A stretch of DNA of 64,000 nt, from the NCBI RefSeq assembly GCF_003688995.1, contig NZ_PENI01000017.1:140955-204954 (forward strand). Direction: 5' to 3'. The notes under the pieces are model-generated. The model saw only the letters and a program-made list of their open reading frames with translations, had not been told where the DNA came from and did not search any database. Positions 1 through 9,057 of this stretch are shown one piece after another. This DNA is from Streptomyces shenzhenensis (GTDB lineage Bacteria > Actinomycetota > Actinomycetes > Streptomycetales > Streptomycetaceae). A program made the position numbers and the translations under genes. The number at the start of each line of letters is the position of its first letter. Within the stretch, counting starts at the first letter, position 1.

Positions 1-1
1 G

Positions 2-20
2 CCCCGGGATCTTCCCGGGG
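2..20. terminator. rho-independent terminator
   Basis: A perfect 8-bp inverted repeat (CCCCGGGA / TCCCGGGG) with a 3-base loop lies about 30 bases beyond the TAA stop of the leftward secreted-protein gene. It has no clear T tract, as is common in Streptomyces. It probably ends that transcript. Confidence 0.7.
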
Positions 21-48
21 CCGAAGTGCGTGTCGACTGCCGTGCCGG

Positions 49-984
49 TTACTTCACGTCGACGAAGTCACCCGCGGCGTTGACCGCCGGCGTGGTCGAG
101 GTGCCCGCGAAGCTGTAGCGGTAGTAGCCGTCGACCGTGGCCTTGGTCGTGGTCTTCAGGTTGCCGGTCGAGTTCGTCTTGATGGTCTTCAGCGTGGTGT
201 AGGTGCTGGAGCTCTTCTTGCGGAACTGGAGCTTGACCGACTGGCCGGCGTAGCCGTGGTACTTGCCGTCGTCCCAGCTGGCCCGGGACAGCTTGCCGGT
301 GACCGTGAGGGTCTTGCCCTTCTTGACCGGCTCCGGCGAGGCGTCGACGGTCAGCTTGGAGTAGCGCTGGAGCCTGGTGGTGGCCAGGGCGTCCTGCTCG
401 GCGTAACCGACCTTGCTCAGGTCGATGTCGTCGGAGGTCGGGTCCTGGTCGTTGAAGTCGAGCGCGTGGCCGATCGCCTTCCAGCTGGTGGCGTCCGCGT
501 TGGTCAGCTCGAAGTCCGGGTAGACGTCGATGGTGCCCTTGCAGGTGGCCTTGGTCGCCGAGCTGTCGACGCAGGTCGGCCAGTCGTCGCCGATCAGGAT
601 GTTCTTCGGGTCGGTGTACGAGCCGCGGTAGATCTCGACGTCCAGCACGAAGTCGGGCGCGTTGAGGTCGATGTCGGCGGCGTGCGTGACGGTGTAGGTG
701 ACCGGCACCCGGACCTTGTTGGTGGTCCCGACGACGATCGGCTTGCCCTTGTTGATCTTCACATTGGAGAAGGAGAGGTCCAGCGCGTAGGGCACGCCGG
801 TGTCCTGGGCGCCCGCGGTGCTGAACGCGGACTTGCCGGCGGCGGCCCGGTGGGCGGCCTGTGCGGCCTTCACGACGTCGTCGCGGTCGTACGAGGAGCC
901 GCCGGCGGCGTGCGCCGCCGGAACGGCGAGGGCGGACAGGGCCAGGGCACCGGTGACGGCGGCCACGGTGGCACGAATGCGCAT
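49..984 (-). CDS. secreted protein of unknown function
   Basis: This 311-residue product has a Sec signal peptide: a basic start (MRIR), an Ala/Leu-rich core and an AHA-type cleavage site near residue 27. The mature part is rich in beta-strand-like, Thr/Lys-containing segments. Its last third reads like an Ig-like or bacterial surface domain of the kind seen in exported Streptomyces proteins. The start at 984 was preferred to an upstream in-frame codon because AGGGGA lies just before it and the signal peptide begins there. It is transcribed alone and is followed by a hairpin terminator at 2-20. No catalytic motif was recognised, so the function is unknown. Confidence 0.8.
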   Translation of the reverse strand: MRIRATVAAVTGALALSALAVPAAHAAGGSSYDRDDVVKAAQAAHRAAAGKSAFSTAGAQDTGVPYALDLSFSNVKINKGKPIVVGTTNKVRVPVTYTVTHAADIDLNAPDFVLDVEIYRGSYTDPKNILIGDDWPTCVDSSATKATCKGTIDVYPDFELTNADATSWKAIGHALDFNDQDPTSDDIDLSKVGYAEQDALATTRLQRYSKLTVDASPEPVKKGKTLTVTGKLSRASWDDGKYHGYAGQSVKLQFRKKSSSTYTTLKTIKTNSTGNLKTTTKATVDGYYRYSFAGTSTTPAVNAAGDFVDVK

Positions 985-1387
985 GCGTTCCCCTGCATGG
1001 AGAGAGGGGCCCCGCCGGCGGTCGTCGCACACGGCTCGTCGCCACGGGGCCCAGTGATCGTGGAGTCTGTTGACTCAGATGATCTGATCCACGACGACAG
1101 GCGATGGTTGTACGGAAACCGAGGAAAATGTGCGCGACTTGCCAAGGTCGCGGCGCCGCGCCCGGCCCGCCCGAACGGCACGGCTGCCACCGGCCACGGC
1201 GGAACGCACCCGCGGACGCACGGCCCGGCCACATCCGGTGGGCCCACCCAGGGACACGGCTCCCTGCCCCGCGCGGCCCGACCGCATCCGGCCCGGGCCG
1301 GGCCGCCGGAAGCCAGAGCGACCCGGCAACCACACGTCGGCATGGGACGGTTGCCGGAGGCCAGGGTGGAGCGATCGGTGTGCGGGT
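985..1387. other. intergenic region with a 13-bp palindrome
   Basis: About 400 bases separate two leftward genes. A perfect palindrome, TCAGATGATCTGA at 1075-1087, lies about 90 bases upstream of the secreted-protein start and could be an operator for it. No RNA gene or further coding sequence was recognised here. Confidence 0.4.
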
Positions 1388-4300
1388 TCAGTCGAACCAG
1401 CGGTCGCGGGCCAGTTCCTCCGTGCGGGACGGGTCCTCCAGCAGGGCCGCGACCTCGAAGCGGCGCGGCCACTGGCCGGCCGCCCAGGCGAGTCCGGCGG
1501 CGACGCCCTCCAGGGTCGCGGCGTGCAGGACGCCGTCGGCCGTCAGCCGCCAGTCGATCTCGACGCCGTCGACGACGAGTTCCTCGTGCTCGACATAGCT
1601 GCCGGGGGTGCGCGGGCCGAGCAGCACCCGCACCGCGTCCGGCACCCCGTGCTCGGTGCCCGCCGAGTCCACCCGCCCGGTGACGGACTCGCTCAGCCGC
1701 CGCACCTGGAAGAGGTCCGCCAGCTCCGCGGCCCGGGCGGGCCGCACCGGCAGCAGCGGGACACCCGCGGTGAAGGGCAGCAGATCGGGCGAGTCGACGA
1801 CCACGGTGTCGGCCGCGTCCACCACCTCGACCCGGCCGTCCACGACGGCCCGCAGCTCGTCCGGCAGGGTCACCTGGTCCGGGTCGAGCTCGGCCAGCGC
1901 GCCGTACAGCCCGTGCAGCTGGGCGGGGGTGACGGACCGCTCCGGGTCGGCGAGCCGGTCCAGCAGCTCGGCCGCCCCGCCCGGTTCGTCGAGCAGCGCG
2001 GCGACCGAGGTGCGCACGCCGAGGGCCCGCAGCACCTGCTCGTCCGCGAAACCGGTCGCGTCGGCCTCGTCGTACAGCCCGCGCAGCAGCGGATCGCCGC
2101 CCGCCGCGAGCAGCCCGGCGGGCCGCCGGCCGTCCAGCACCGGGTGCCCGCGCAGCCACCACGCCGTGTAGGGCCGTACCACCTCGTGGGTGCCGTCCGG
2201 CAGCAGGATGCGCACCGGCTGGGTGAGCGCGTCGCGCAGCGGCGGGCGGGCGAGCAGGGCCAGGGCCTCGGGCCAGTGGTCGTCGTCGACGAGGTCGAGG
2301 TCGCGCACGGCGACCAGTTCGGTGGCGACCGGCGGCACCGGGGTGTCCGGGAAGCGGTCGAGGACGTCCTCGCACCACACGTCCACGGCATCCAGCAGGC
2401 CCGCGTCGTCCGGTTCGGCGAAGTCGCCTTCGCGGGGCTCCAGTTCGTCCGGGTCGAGGACCACGTCGGTGGCCCGCACCAGCGCGAAGTCGGCCAGCAC
2501 ACCGCAGGCGGCCAGCGGCTGTTCACCCCACTTCTCCGCCAGTTCGGCGTCCACGGCGGCCAGTTCGTCCTCGCGGATGACCCGGGCGAACGGGCTGCCG
2601 GGCAGGACCAGTTCACCGGCGGGGGCGAGTTCGCCGTCCTCGTCGGGCAGCGCGAGAGCGCCCAGCCAGGGCTCGTCGCCGGGTTCCAGGCCCGCGTCCC
2701 GGACCAGGGCGAGGACGGTGTCCGCCAGTTCCTCGGCGTCCAGCGCGTCCTCCTCCCAGCCGGTGGCGCCCTCCTCGTCGAGGGAGGCGGCGACCGCGGC
2801 GCGCACCTGGGGCGTGGTCAGCACGGCGCGCGGGGTCGCGGGCAGCGCGCCGAGCTTCTCCAGGATCGGATGCGCGGCGTCCGGGTGCGCGACCTTCAGG
2901 CCGAGCCGGGCGAGCGTCCCCGGATCGATGCGGACGGCGTCCGGCGTGGGCAGCAGCACCTGCCGGGGGCCGATCGTGGTACGCCCCGCCCCTGCCCCGG
3001 CGCCGAAGCCCTGGGCGGGGCCCCCGGCGAGCGGGACGGGCAGTCCGGAGAGCCGGTCCGGGTCGACCCCGGCCAGGCTGTCGTACAGCCGCCGCCACCA
3101 GCCGGGCTCCCGCTCCAGCCCGGCCAGCCGGTCGATCGCGTCGGCGAGCGGCAGCCGGGCGATGCCCAACGTGCGCAGCTCCACGCGGCGTTCGAGGCCC
3201 GCGGGCAGCAGCGTGGGCAGCACCTCGGCGAGCACGTGCACGGTGTCGGCGCCCGCGCCCTCGGCGATCTCGGCGTCCCGGGGGCGCAGCGTCTCGGGAA
3301 GGTCCTCGGCGTCGTCCTCCTTGGCCTCGACGGCCGGGGGCAGGAACGCGGTGCGCGGGAGGCGCTCCAGGATCGCCTGGCGCAGCGCGCCGTCGAGTTC
3401 GCCCTTGCCGAGCGGCCCTGGCACCAGATCGATGATGCCCTCGGTCACCGGCCGCCAGCCGGCGAGGAGTTCGGTGTACGCGTCCGCCGCGCGCTGGACC
3501 AGGAAGCCGGTCAGCGGGCCCGGCGCGGCGTGCCGGCGGGTGGGGTCCAGCGGGAAGGAGGCGATCAGCAGCGCGGGGACGCCGAGGGGCTCGTCGCTGG
3601 GGGTCGGCGCGTGCACGACGGGCGCGGTGCGGGGGCGGGCCGGGGCGCCGTCGGGGCCCACGGGCACCGCCCAGGTGACCGACCAGTGCGGGCGCAGGCG
3701 TTCCTCGACCGGGCGGTCGGCGAGCAGACCGGGGGTGAGCGGGCCGTGCGCGGCGACGGTGCGCCAGCGGGTCGTGCCGTCCCGCGAGTCCGCCACGACC
3801 GTGCCGCCGCCGTCCGTGCTGCGGCGCAGGGTGCGCGGCTCGGCGCCGTCGATCTCGACGACGACCTCCGCCAGGCCGGGCAGGGCGAGCAGCAGGGCGT
3901 CGTCGACGGCGTGCAGGAGGCGTTCGGCGAGGTCGGCGGCGGCCGCGTCGCGCAGCGGCAGGATGACGACCGTGTCGTACGGGTCGGGGGCGGTGCCCTC
4001 GGCGGCGAACGGCAGGCGCAGCAGCGGCACATGCCCGTCGCGGCGCCGGATCTCGTCGCCGAGGCCGGGGCTGCGCCCGGCGGCGTCGGCGGCGAGTTCG
4101 CGGGCCTCGGCAAGCGACCAGCGGACGCCGCCGTGCCGGCCGACGACGGCGGGCTCGTCGGTGACGGAGAGCACGGCGGAGAAGCCGATGCCGAAGCGGC
4201 CGACAGCGCCGTGGCCCGCTCCGGTGTCGTCGGTGTCGTCGCGTTTGGCGGAGGCGCGGAGAGTGGCGAGCGATTCGACACCGGCCGCGTCGAGCGGGGC

Positions 4301-4570
4301 GCCGGTGTTGGCGGCGAACAGGACGCCGTCGCGGAGGGTGAGGCGGAGCCGGCCGCGCACCTGGGCGCGGGCCGCCGCGTCGGCGGCGTTCTGCGCCAGT
4401 TCGATCACGAGCCGGTCGCGGTAGCCGCCGAGGACCAAGTCCTCCTCCGCGTTGGCGTCCTCGCGGAAGCGGGCGGGACTGGTGGCCCAGGCGTCGAGGA
4501 CACCGCGGCGCAGACGGGCCGTGCCGAAGGGGTCGGCGCCCTCGGCCGCGGGCCGCACGAACTTGCTCAC
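1388..4570 (-). CDS. sacsin/HSP90-like ATP-binding domain protein
   Basis: This is a large cytoplasmic protein of 1060 residues. Its N-terminus has a GHKL/HSP90-type ATP-binding fold: an ELAQNAADA box (about 58-66) supplies the Mg-binding Asn, and GRFGIGFS (about 124-131) is the glycine-rich lid motif. This resembles the sacsin-type N-terminal domains annotated in many actinobacteria. The remaining 800 or so residues are acidic, Leu/Ala/Asp-rich and show no recognised catalytic motif. The GTG start at 4570 follows GGAGAG with good spacing, and the longer in-frame extension upstream looks non-coding. The client or partner is unknown. A chaperone-like or nucleotide-switch role is inferred only from the fold. 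Confidence 0.85.
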   Translation of the reverse strand: MSKFVRPAAEGADPFGTARLRRGVLDAWATSPARFREDANAEEDLVLGGYRDRLVIELAQNAADAAARAQVRGRLRLTLRDGVLFAANTGAPLDAAGVESLATLRASAKRDDTDDTGAGHGAVGRFGIGFSAVLSVTDEPAVVGRHGGVRWSLAEARELAADAAGRSPGLGDEIRRRDGHVPLLRLPFAAEGTAPDPYDTVVILPLRDAAAADLAERLLHAVDDALLLALPGLAEVVVEIDGAEPRTLRRSTDGGGTVVADSRDGTTRWRTVAAHGPLTPGLLADRPVEERLRPHWSVTWAVPVGPDGAPARPRTAPVVHAPTPSDEPLGVPALLIASFPLDPTRRHAAPGPLTGFLVQRAADAYTELLAGWRPVTEGIIDLVPGPLGKGELDGALRQAILERLPRTAFLPPAVEAKEDDAEDLPETLRPRDAEIAEGAGADTVHVLAEVLPTLLPAGLERRVELRTLGIARLPLADAIDRLAGLEREPGWWRRLYDSLAGVDPDRLSGLPVPLAGGPAQGFGAGAGAGRTTIGPRQVLLPTPDAVRIDPGTLARLGLKVAHPDAAHPILEKLGALPATPRAVLTTPQVRAAVAASLDEEGATGWEEDALDAEELADTVLALVRDAGLEPGDEPWLGALALPDEDGELAPAGELVLPGSPFARVIREDELAAVDAELAEKWGEQPLAACGVLADFALVRATDVVLDPDELEPREGDFAEPDDAGLLDAVDVWCEDVLDRFPDTPVPPVATELVAVRDLDLVDDDHWPEALALLARPPLRDALTQPVRILLPDGTHEVVRPYTAWWLRGHPVLDGRRPAGLLAAGGDPLLRGLYDEADATGFADEQVLRALGVRTSVAALLDEPGGAAELLDRLADPERSVTPAQLHGLYGALAELDPDQVTLPDELRAVVDGRVEVVDAADTVVVDSPDLLPFTAGVPLLPVRPARAAELADLFQVRRLSESVTGRVDSAGTEHGVPDAVRVLLGPRTPGSYVEHEELVVDGVEIDWRLTADGVLHAATLEGVAAGLAWAAGQWPRRFEVAALLEDPSRTEELARDRWFD

Positions 4571-4972
4571 GTTCACTCTCCTCGTCTGGGGTGACGACGA
4601 AGGTACCGCTCCTGCGGCACCGGGGTGCCGGGGCCGTCCGGGTGAACGGGGGACCCACGCCGCGGTGTGCTGCCAACGTAGCTCCGAGCGCCCGCACACG
4701 GCCCCCTGGCGGGCGTACGCGGGCGGTCCGGGCAGCGCGGCGAGCGGATGTGCGGGCCCGGCGGCGCGGGCACGCTCCGGCACGGGGGCGCCGCAGCGGC
4801 GCGGGCCCGCCGCGAAGCCGTAGGAGCACGTCCCGACACCGCGGACGCACCGCAGAGCCGCGAGCGCGCGACAGGCACGGGCCGGCGCCCCGGGAGCGGG
4901 CCTGGGCCCAGTCGCCGGACTCCCTCCCCAGCCTCCGGCCGGGCGGACGAGGAGGGAGCCCGGCGACAGGAC
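4571..4972. other. intergenic region before the MITE
   Basis: About 400 bases of very GC-rich sequence separate the ATPase-fold gene from the MITE. It must hold the promoter of the leftward 1388-4570 gene, but no convincing -10/-35 pair, RNA or coding region was recognised. Confidence 0.4.
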
Positions 4973-4976
4973 CTAG

Positions 4977-5134
4977 GGTCTTTCGTTTGGATCAGGCCGG
5001 ATCAGGGAGCGGGGTCTGGTGCCGTGGATCGCAAGGCGGAGGAGGGCGGCAGGGCGGAGCCCTGACAACCGACGACAACGCCGCGAGGCGCGGTGCCAGG
5101 GCCCGCGAGCCCGGCATGATCCAAACGAGAGGCC
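4977..5134. mobile_element. 158-bp MITE, copy 1
   Basis: This is a short non-coding element with 18-bp terminal inverted repeats: GGTCTTTCGTTTGGATCA on the left, and GGCCTCTCGTTTGGATCA as the complement of the right end (two mismatches). It is flanked by a CTAG direct repeat at 4973-4976 and 5135-5138, which looks like the target duplication. An identical copy lies at 59269-59426. It has no transposase, so it must be moved in trans. The CTAG duplication and end sequence suggest an IS5-like transposase, which is an inference. The right-hand CTAG supplies the TAG stop of the neighbouring DUF3027 gene. Confidence 0.88.
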
Positions 5135-6061
5135 CTAGGAGTGGCCGAGTTCCGCCGTCGCCTCGTCGGTGATCGCCGGTACCGAACCGGAGTCCGGCGC
5201 CGGGCGCAGCGGGAAGGGATCCACCCGCGTCTCGTCGATCACCGGCGCCGCCGGCTGGGGGGGCTTGGGCATGACAGCCGCTTCGGAGTGGCCGCCGCAG
5301 CCGTAGGCCAGGGAGACCACGCGGCCGTCGGCCGGCGCGAACTCGTTCGCGCAGACGCCGAAGGCCTGGCCGAGGGAGCCGCCGAGGGGCAGCAGGAAGC
5401 CGCAGCTGACACAGGGCGCGGGCGCCGCCTGGGCCATCGGCGTCCCGGCGCCGAACGCCTCCTCCCAGCGATCGGCGGCCAGATGCAGGCCGTAGCGGGA
5501 CAGGACCCGGGCGCGGCGCATGCCGAGTTCCTCCGCCACCGCGGCGATCGAGCCCCGGGACGGCGACGTCGGGAGTGTCGCGGGGGCGCCCGCCGTGACC
5601 TCCGCGTCCTCCGCCTCGGCCAGTTCCGCCATCTCCGCGGAGACGGCGGAGTGCACCGGTGGCTCCTCCTCGGCGGAGTAGCCCGGCTCCAGGCGCAGAT
5701 CCTCGGACTCGGTGGGCAGGAGATCGCCGGGACCCAGGTCGCCCGGGCGCAGCCGCTCGCTCCACGGCACCCACTCGGGGGCGAGCAGCGCGTCGGGGCC
5801 GGGCAGCAGGACCGCCTCGTCGAGGGTGACCACCTTGGCGCGGGAGGCGCGGGCCACCGTCACCGCCCAGCGCCAGCCCCGGTAGCCCAGTTCCTTGCAC
5901 TGGAAGAAGTGCGTGACAACACGGTCGCCCTCGGATACCAGTCCGGTGTGCTCGCCGACCACACCGGGCGCGGCCGCCTCCTCGGCTGCGGCGCGGGCGA
6001 GGTCGACGGCCTCGGCGCACAGGCGGTCGGGGGTGCGGCTTCGCGTTGTCGCTGCGCTCAC
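5135..6061 (-). CDS. DUF3027 family protein
   Basis: This 308-residue cytoplasmic protein matches the actinobacterial DUF3027 pattern: an N-terminal region with CKELGYRGWRWAVTV, a variable acidic middle, and a C-terminal segment with CVSCG and a later Cys (VCANEF) that may bind a metal. The GTG start at 6061 follows AGGAGAG, and the upstream in-frame extension is rejected as Arg/Pro-rich and lacking a ribosome site. Its TAG stop lies exactly in the CTAG target duplication of the MITE, so the last codons abut the insertion. It is divergent from the MFS gene. Its biochemical function is unknown. Confidence 0.85.
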   Translation of the reverse strand: MSAATTRSRTPDRLCAEAVDLARAAAEEAAAPGVVGEHTGLVSEGDRVVTHFFQCKELGYRGWRWAVTVARASRAKVVTLDEAVLLPGPDALLAPEWVPWSERLRPGDLGPGDLLPTESEDLRLEPGYSAEEEPPVHSAVSAEMAELAEAEDAEVTAGAPATLPTSPSRGSIAAVAEELGMRRARVLSRYGLHLAADRWEEAFGAGTPMAQAAPAPCVSCGFLLPLGGSLGQAFGVCANEFAPADGRVVSLAYGCGGHSEAAVMPKPPQPAAPVIDETRVDPFPLRPAPDSGSVPAITDEATAELGHS

Positions 6062-6365
6062 AGGTATCGCTTCTCTCCTACGCCGTCTCACGGGTGCGCA
6101 TGCCTGAAGGCGGTGGGGCGGACGGAGCGGACCTGTGGGCCGCATCGACGTCCGCGTCCGATCGCGCTCGGGCGCACCTCTGCCATCCATTCTGCGGGAT
6201 GGCTGAGATACGCACGCTACCTGTTCATGTGCGCTCGGCCTACACCGACGGCCGCTTCACCGCCTCCCGGCGCCGTTTCCGGCCCGCCCGAAGCGGCCCG
6301 ATCCGCTGTGACGTCACCGACTCGCGCGGCGACAAGTGCGCTACGAAAAGGATTCTCAGGGCACT
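6062..6365. other. divergent promoter region
   Basis: About 300 bases lie between the leftward DUF3027 gene and the rightward MFS gene. It should hold both promoters. No clear -10/-35 boxes, hairpins or small genes could be identified by eye. Confidence 0.35.
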
Positions 6366-7799
6366 ATGAACGTCGTGGCAGCCGCGAGGTCGCCCCAGGG
6401 CACCGCCCGCGCCGGCGGGGTCAGGGGCAGCAGTCGAGGCGGCGGTGCGGGCCGGATGGGCACGGCCGTCCGCACGGTCGGCCGTGCCCTGCATCTCCCG
6501 GTGGCCGGCGCGGCCCGCGGGATCAGGCGGGCCACGCACGCGCACGGCGCCGGGGAGTCCGGGCTCGGAAAACTGATCGAACTGCACGCCGTCAACGGCG
6601 CCGGCGATGTGATGATCACCGTGGCGCTCGCCTCCACCGTGTTCTTCTCGGTGCCGACGGACGAGGCCCGCGGCCGGGTCGCGCTCTATCTGGCGATCAC
6701 CATGGCCCCGTTCACGGTCCTCGCCCCGGTGATCGGCCCGCTGCTGGACCGGCTGCCGCACGGCCGGCGCGCCGCGATGGCTGCCGCGATGCTGGCCCGC
6801 GCCCTGCTGGCGCTGATCATCTCCGGGGCGGTGGCGAGCGGCAGCCTGCAGCTGTATCCCGCGGCCCTCGGCGTGCTCGTGGCGTCGAAGGCGTACGGCG
6901 TGGTCCGCAGCGCGGTCGTGCCCCGGCTGCTGCCGCCCCGCTTCTCACTGGTGAAGGCGAACTCCCGGGTCACCCTCGCCGGACTGCTGGCCACCGGGGT
7001 GGCCGCCCCGATCGCGGCGGGACTGCACGCCATCGGCGACCCCTGGCCGCTGTACGGCGCCTTCGTGATCTTCGGGGCGGGTACGTTCCTGTCGTTCTCG
7101 CTGCCGCGGAAGGTCGACTCCGCCAAGGGCGAGGACGTCGCGCTGCTCGCCGCCGACGCCGAGCATCTGCGCGGCCCGCGCCGCAACGGGGCCAGACGCC
7201 CGGGGCTGCGCACGGTCGGCCCGGCCGTCACCTACGCGCTGGGCGCGAACGCCGCCCTGCGCTGCCTCTCCGGCTTCCTGATCTTCTTCCTGGCCTTTCT
7301 GCTGCGCGAGCACCCGCTGACCGGCGAGAGCGCGGCGGTCTCGCTGGGGATAGTGGGCGTCGCGGCCGGCGCGGGCAACGCGCTCGGCACGGCGGTCGGG
7401 GCCTGGCTGCGCTCCCGGGCGCCGGAGATCATCATCGTGACCGTGGTCGCGGTGGCGCTGGGCACGGCGGTCGTCGCCGCGGTGTTCTTCGGCGCGTTCC
7501 TGGTGGCGTGCCTGGCCGCGGTCGCCGGGTTCGCGCAGGCGCTGGCCAAGCTGTCCCTGGACGCGCTGATCCAGCGGGACGTGCCGGAGCCGGTCCGCAC
7601 CTCGGCGTTCGCACGGTCGGAGACGCTGCTGCAGATGGCATGGGTGTTCGGCGGCGCGGTCGGCATCGTGATGCCGCTCAACGGCGCCCTGGGCCTGGCC
7701 GTCGCCGCCGCCCTCGTCGCCGCCGGCTGGCTGACCACCCTGCGCGGCCTGCTCAGCGCGGCCCGGCACGGCGGGGCCACGCGGCCGCGAGTGGCGTAA
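6366..7799 (+). CDS. MFS transporter
   Basis: This is a 477-residue integral membrane protein. After a basic, Gly-rich cytoplasmic leader of about 70 residues come repeated hydrophobic segments (roughly 11-12) through to the C-terminus. Between the first two segments and after them are short basic loops such as DRLPHGRRAA, typical of the major facilitator loop 2-3 motif. ATG 6366 was chosen, and an in-frame GTG at 6336 would add ten residues. The substrate cannot be told from sequence. A hairpin of CCCCCC/GGGGGG at about 7816-7831 follows and may be a weak terminator before the lipoprotein gene. Confidence 0.85.
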   Translation: MNVVAAARSPQGTARAGGVRGSSRGGGAGRMGTAVRTVGRALHLPVAGAARGIRRATHAHGAGESGLGKLIELHAVNGAGDVMITVALASTVFFSVPTDEARGRVALYLAITMAPFTVLAPVIGPLLDRLPHGRRAAMAAAMLARALLALIISGAVASGSLQLYPAALGVLVASKAYGVVRSAVVPRLLPPRFSLVKANSRVTLAGLLATGVAAPIAAGLHAIGDPWPLYGAFVIFGAGTFLSFSLPRKVDSAKGEDVALLAADAEHLRGPRRNGARRPGLRTVGPAVTYALGANAALRCLSGFLIFFLAFLLREHPLTGESAAVSLGIVGVAAGAGNALGTAVGAWLRSRAPEIIIVTVVAVALGTAVVAAVFFGAFLVACLAAVAGFAQALAKLSLDALIQRDVPEPVRTSAFARSETLLQMAWVFGGAVGIVMPLNGALGLAVAAALVAAGWLTTLRGLLSAARHGGATRPRVA

Positions 7800-7861
7800 C
7801 GAACCGGGCACGCCGCCCCCCAGATGGGGGGTCCGGCAGGGGTGCCCGATAACCTTCGGCC

Positions 7862-8332
7862 ATGACCATGCAATCCGCCTCGCGACGCCGCCGCGCCGTC
7901 GCCGCCGCCGGCGTCGTTCTCGCCGGACTGCTCGTCCTCACAGCCTGCGAAAAGCCGACCCCGATCGCGACGGTCACCGTCGGCACCAGCTCGGTCAACT
8001 CCGAAGCCACCTGCTACAACGACGGCAAGGCCCTGGACACGGCCGCCCTCGCGAACTGCCTCAAGGACACCGGCATCGAGTCCATCACGGTGGACCCGGA
8101 CGAGACCGTCCGCTTCGGTGTCGACCCGGAGATCGCGGACAACGGCTGGACGATCCTGATGAACGGCCAGCCGCTCACCGACTCCAGCACCAAGACGTAC
8201 CGCACCATCCCCGGCAGCGTCTTCTTCAACGCCCAGTACGGCGCCCAGGGCAACTCGACCCTGGTGTCGGTCAAGGAGGGCGACAAGACCGTCAAGGGCC
8301 TGTGGTCCTTCAAGCTCAAGAAGGCCTCCTGA
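7862..8332 (+). CDS. DUF2771 family lipoprotein
   Basis: This is a 156-residue lipoprotein. A basic N-terminus (SRRRRAV) and a hydrophobic stretch end in the lipobox LTAC, with the lipidated Cys at residue 29. The mature part has two Cys (CYNDGKALD and NCLKDTG) that could form a disulphide, and ends in a basic tail. The composition and layout match the DUF2771 family of actinobacterial secreted lipoproteins. It sits 11 bases upstream of mqnB and is probably co-transcribed, although no link to menaquinone synthesis is known. The function is unknown. Confidence 0.85.
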   Translation: MTMQSASRRRRAVAAAGVVLAGLLVLTACEKPTPIATVTVGTSSVNSEATCYNDGKALDTAALANCLKDTGIESITVDPDETVRFGVDPEIADNGWTILMNGQPLTDSSTKTYRTIPGSVFFNAQYGAQGNSTLVSVKEGDKTVKGLWSFKLKKAS

Positions 8333-8343
8333 CCACGTCCGGG

Positions 8344-9057
8344 ATGCGTTTCCTCGTGGCCACCGCGGTCCCCGCCGAGCGCGACGCGGTGGCACGAGCG
8401 CTCCCCGGCACCGCGCGCGAGGTGCGCCTGCCGGGCGGCACGCTCCACCAGGTCGCCGGCCCGCACACCTACGACCTGCTCGCCGCCGGCGTCGGCCCCG
8501 CCCGCGCCGCCGCCTCCACCGCCGCCGCCCTCACCGCCGCGGCCCTGGACGGCTCCCCGTACGCCCTCGTCGTCAGCGCCGGGATCGCCGGCGGCCTCCG
8601 GCCCGCCGCACCCGTCGGATCGCTCGTCGTCGCCGACGAGATCACCGCGGCCGACCTGGGCGCCGAGACCGCCGAGGGCTTTCTCCCGGTCACCGAACTC
8701 GGCTTCGGAACCGTCAGCCACCGTCCGCCGGAAACACTCGTACGAGAGGTCACCGCGGCGACCGGGGCACCCTCCGGCACCGTGCTCACCGTCTCGACCG
8801 TGACCGGGACCGAGACCCGCGCCGACGCGCTGCGCGCCCGCCACCCCCGGGCGCTGGCCGAGGCCATGGAAGGCTTCGGGGTGGCCGAGGCCGCCGCCGC
8901 ACACCGGGTGCCCGTCCTCGAAGTACGCGCGGTGTCCAACCCCGTCGGCCCGCGCGACCGCGCCGCCTGGCGCGTCGGCGACGCCCTCGCGGCCCTCACC
9001 GAGGGCTTCGGGAAGCTCGCGCCCGCACTGGAGAGTTGGAACCCACATGAGCCCTGA
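8344..9057 (+). CDS. mqnB: futalosine hydrolase
   Basis: This enzyme of 237 residues cleaves futalosine to dehypoxanthine futalosine and hypoxanthine in the futalosine pathway of menaquinone synthesis. It belongs to the nucleoside phosphorylase/MTA-SAH nucleosidase fold: VSAGIAGG near the phosphate/ribose site, a conserved MEGFGVAEAA stretch with the ribose-binding Glu, and EVRAVSNPVG near the C-terminus with the catalytic Asp region following. It overlaps mqnD by 11 bases, so the two are translationally coupled. Streptomyces is the organism in which this pathway was established. Confidence 0.93.
   Translation: MRFLVATAVPAERDAVARALPGTAREVRLPGGTLHQVAGPHTYDLLAAGVGPARAAASTAAALTAAALDGSPYALVVSAGIAGGLRPAAPVGSLVVADEITAADLGAETAEGFLPVTELGFGTVSHRPPETLVREVTAATGAPSGTVLTVSTVTGTETRADALRARHPRALAEAMEGFGVAEAAAAHRVPVLEVRAVSNPVGPRDRAAWRVGDALAALTEGFGKLAPALESWNPHEP

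Noticed and set aside
1130..4594. Very long plus-strand reading frame opposite the ATPase-fold gene
   Set aside because: It is antisense to a gene with clear motifs. Its composition (Gly/Arg/Gln-rich) is that of a mirror frame in GC-rich DNA, and it has no recognised domain.
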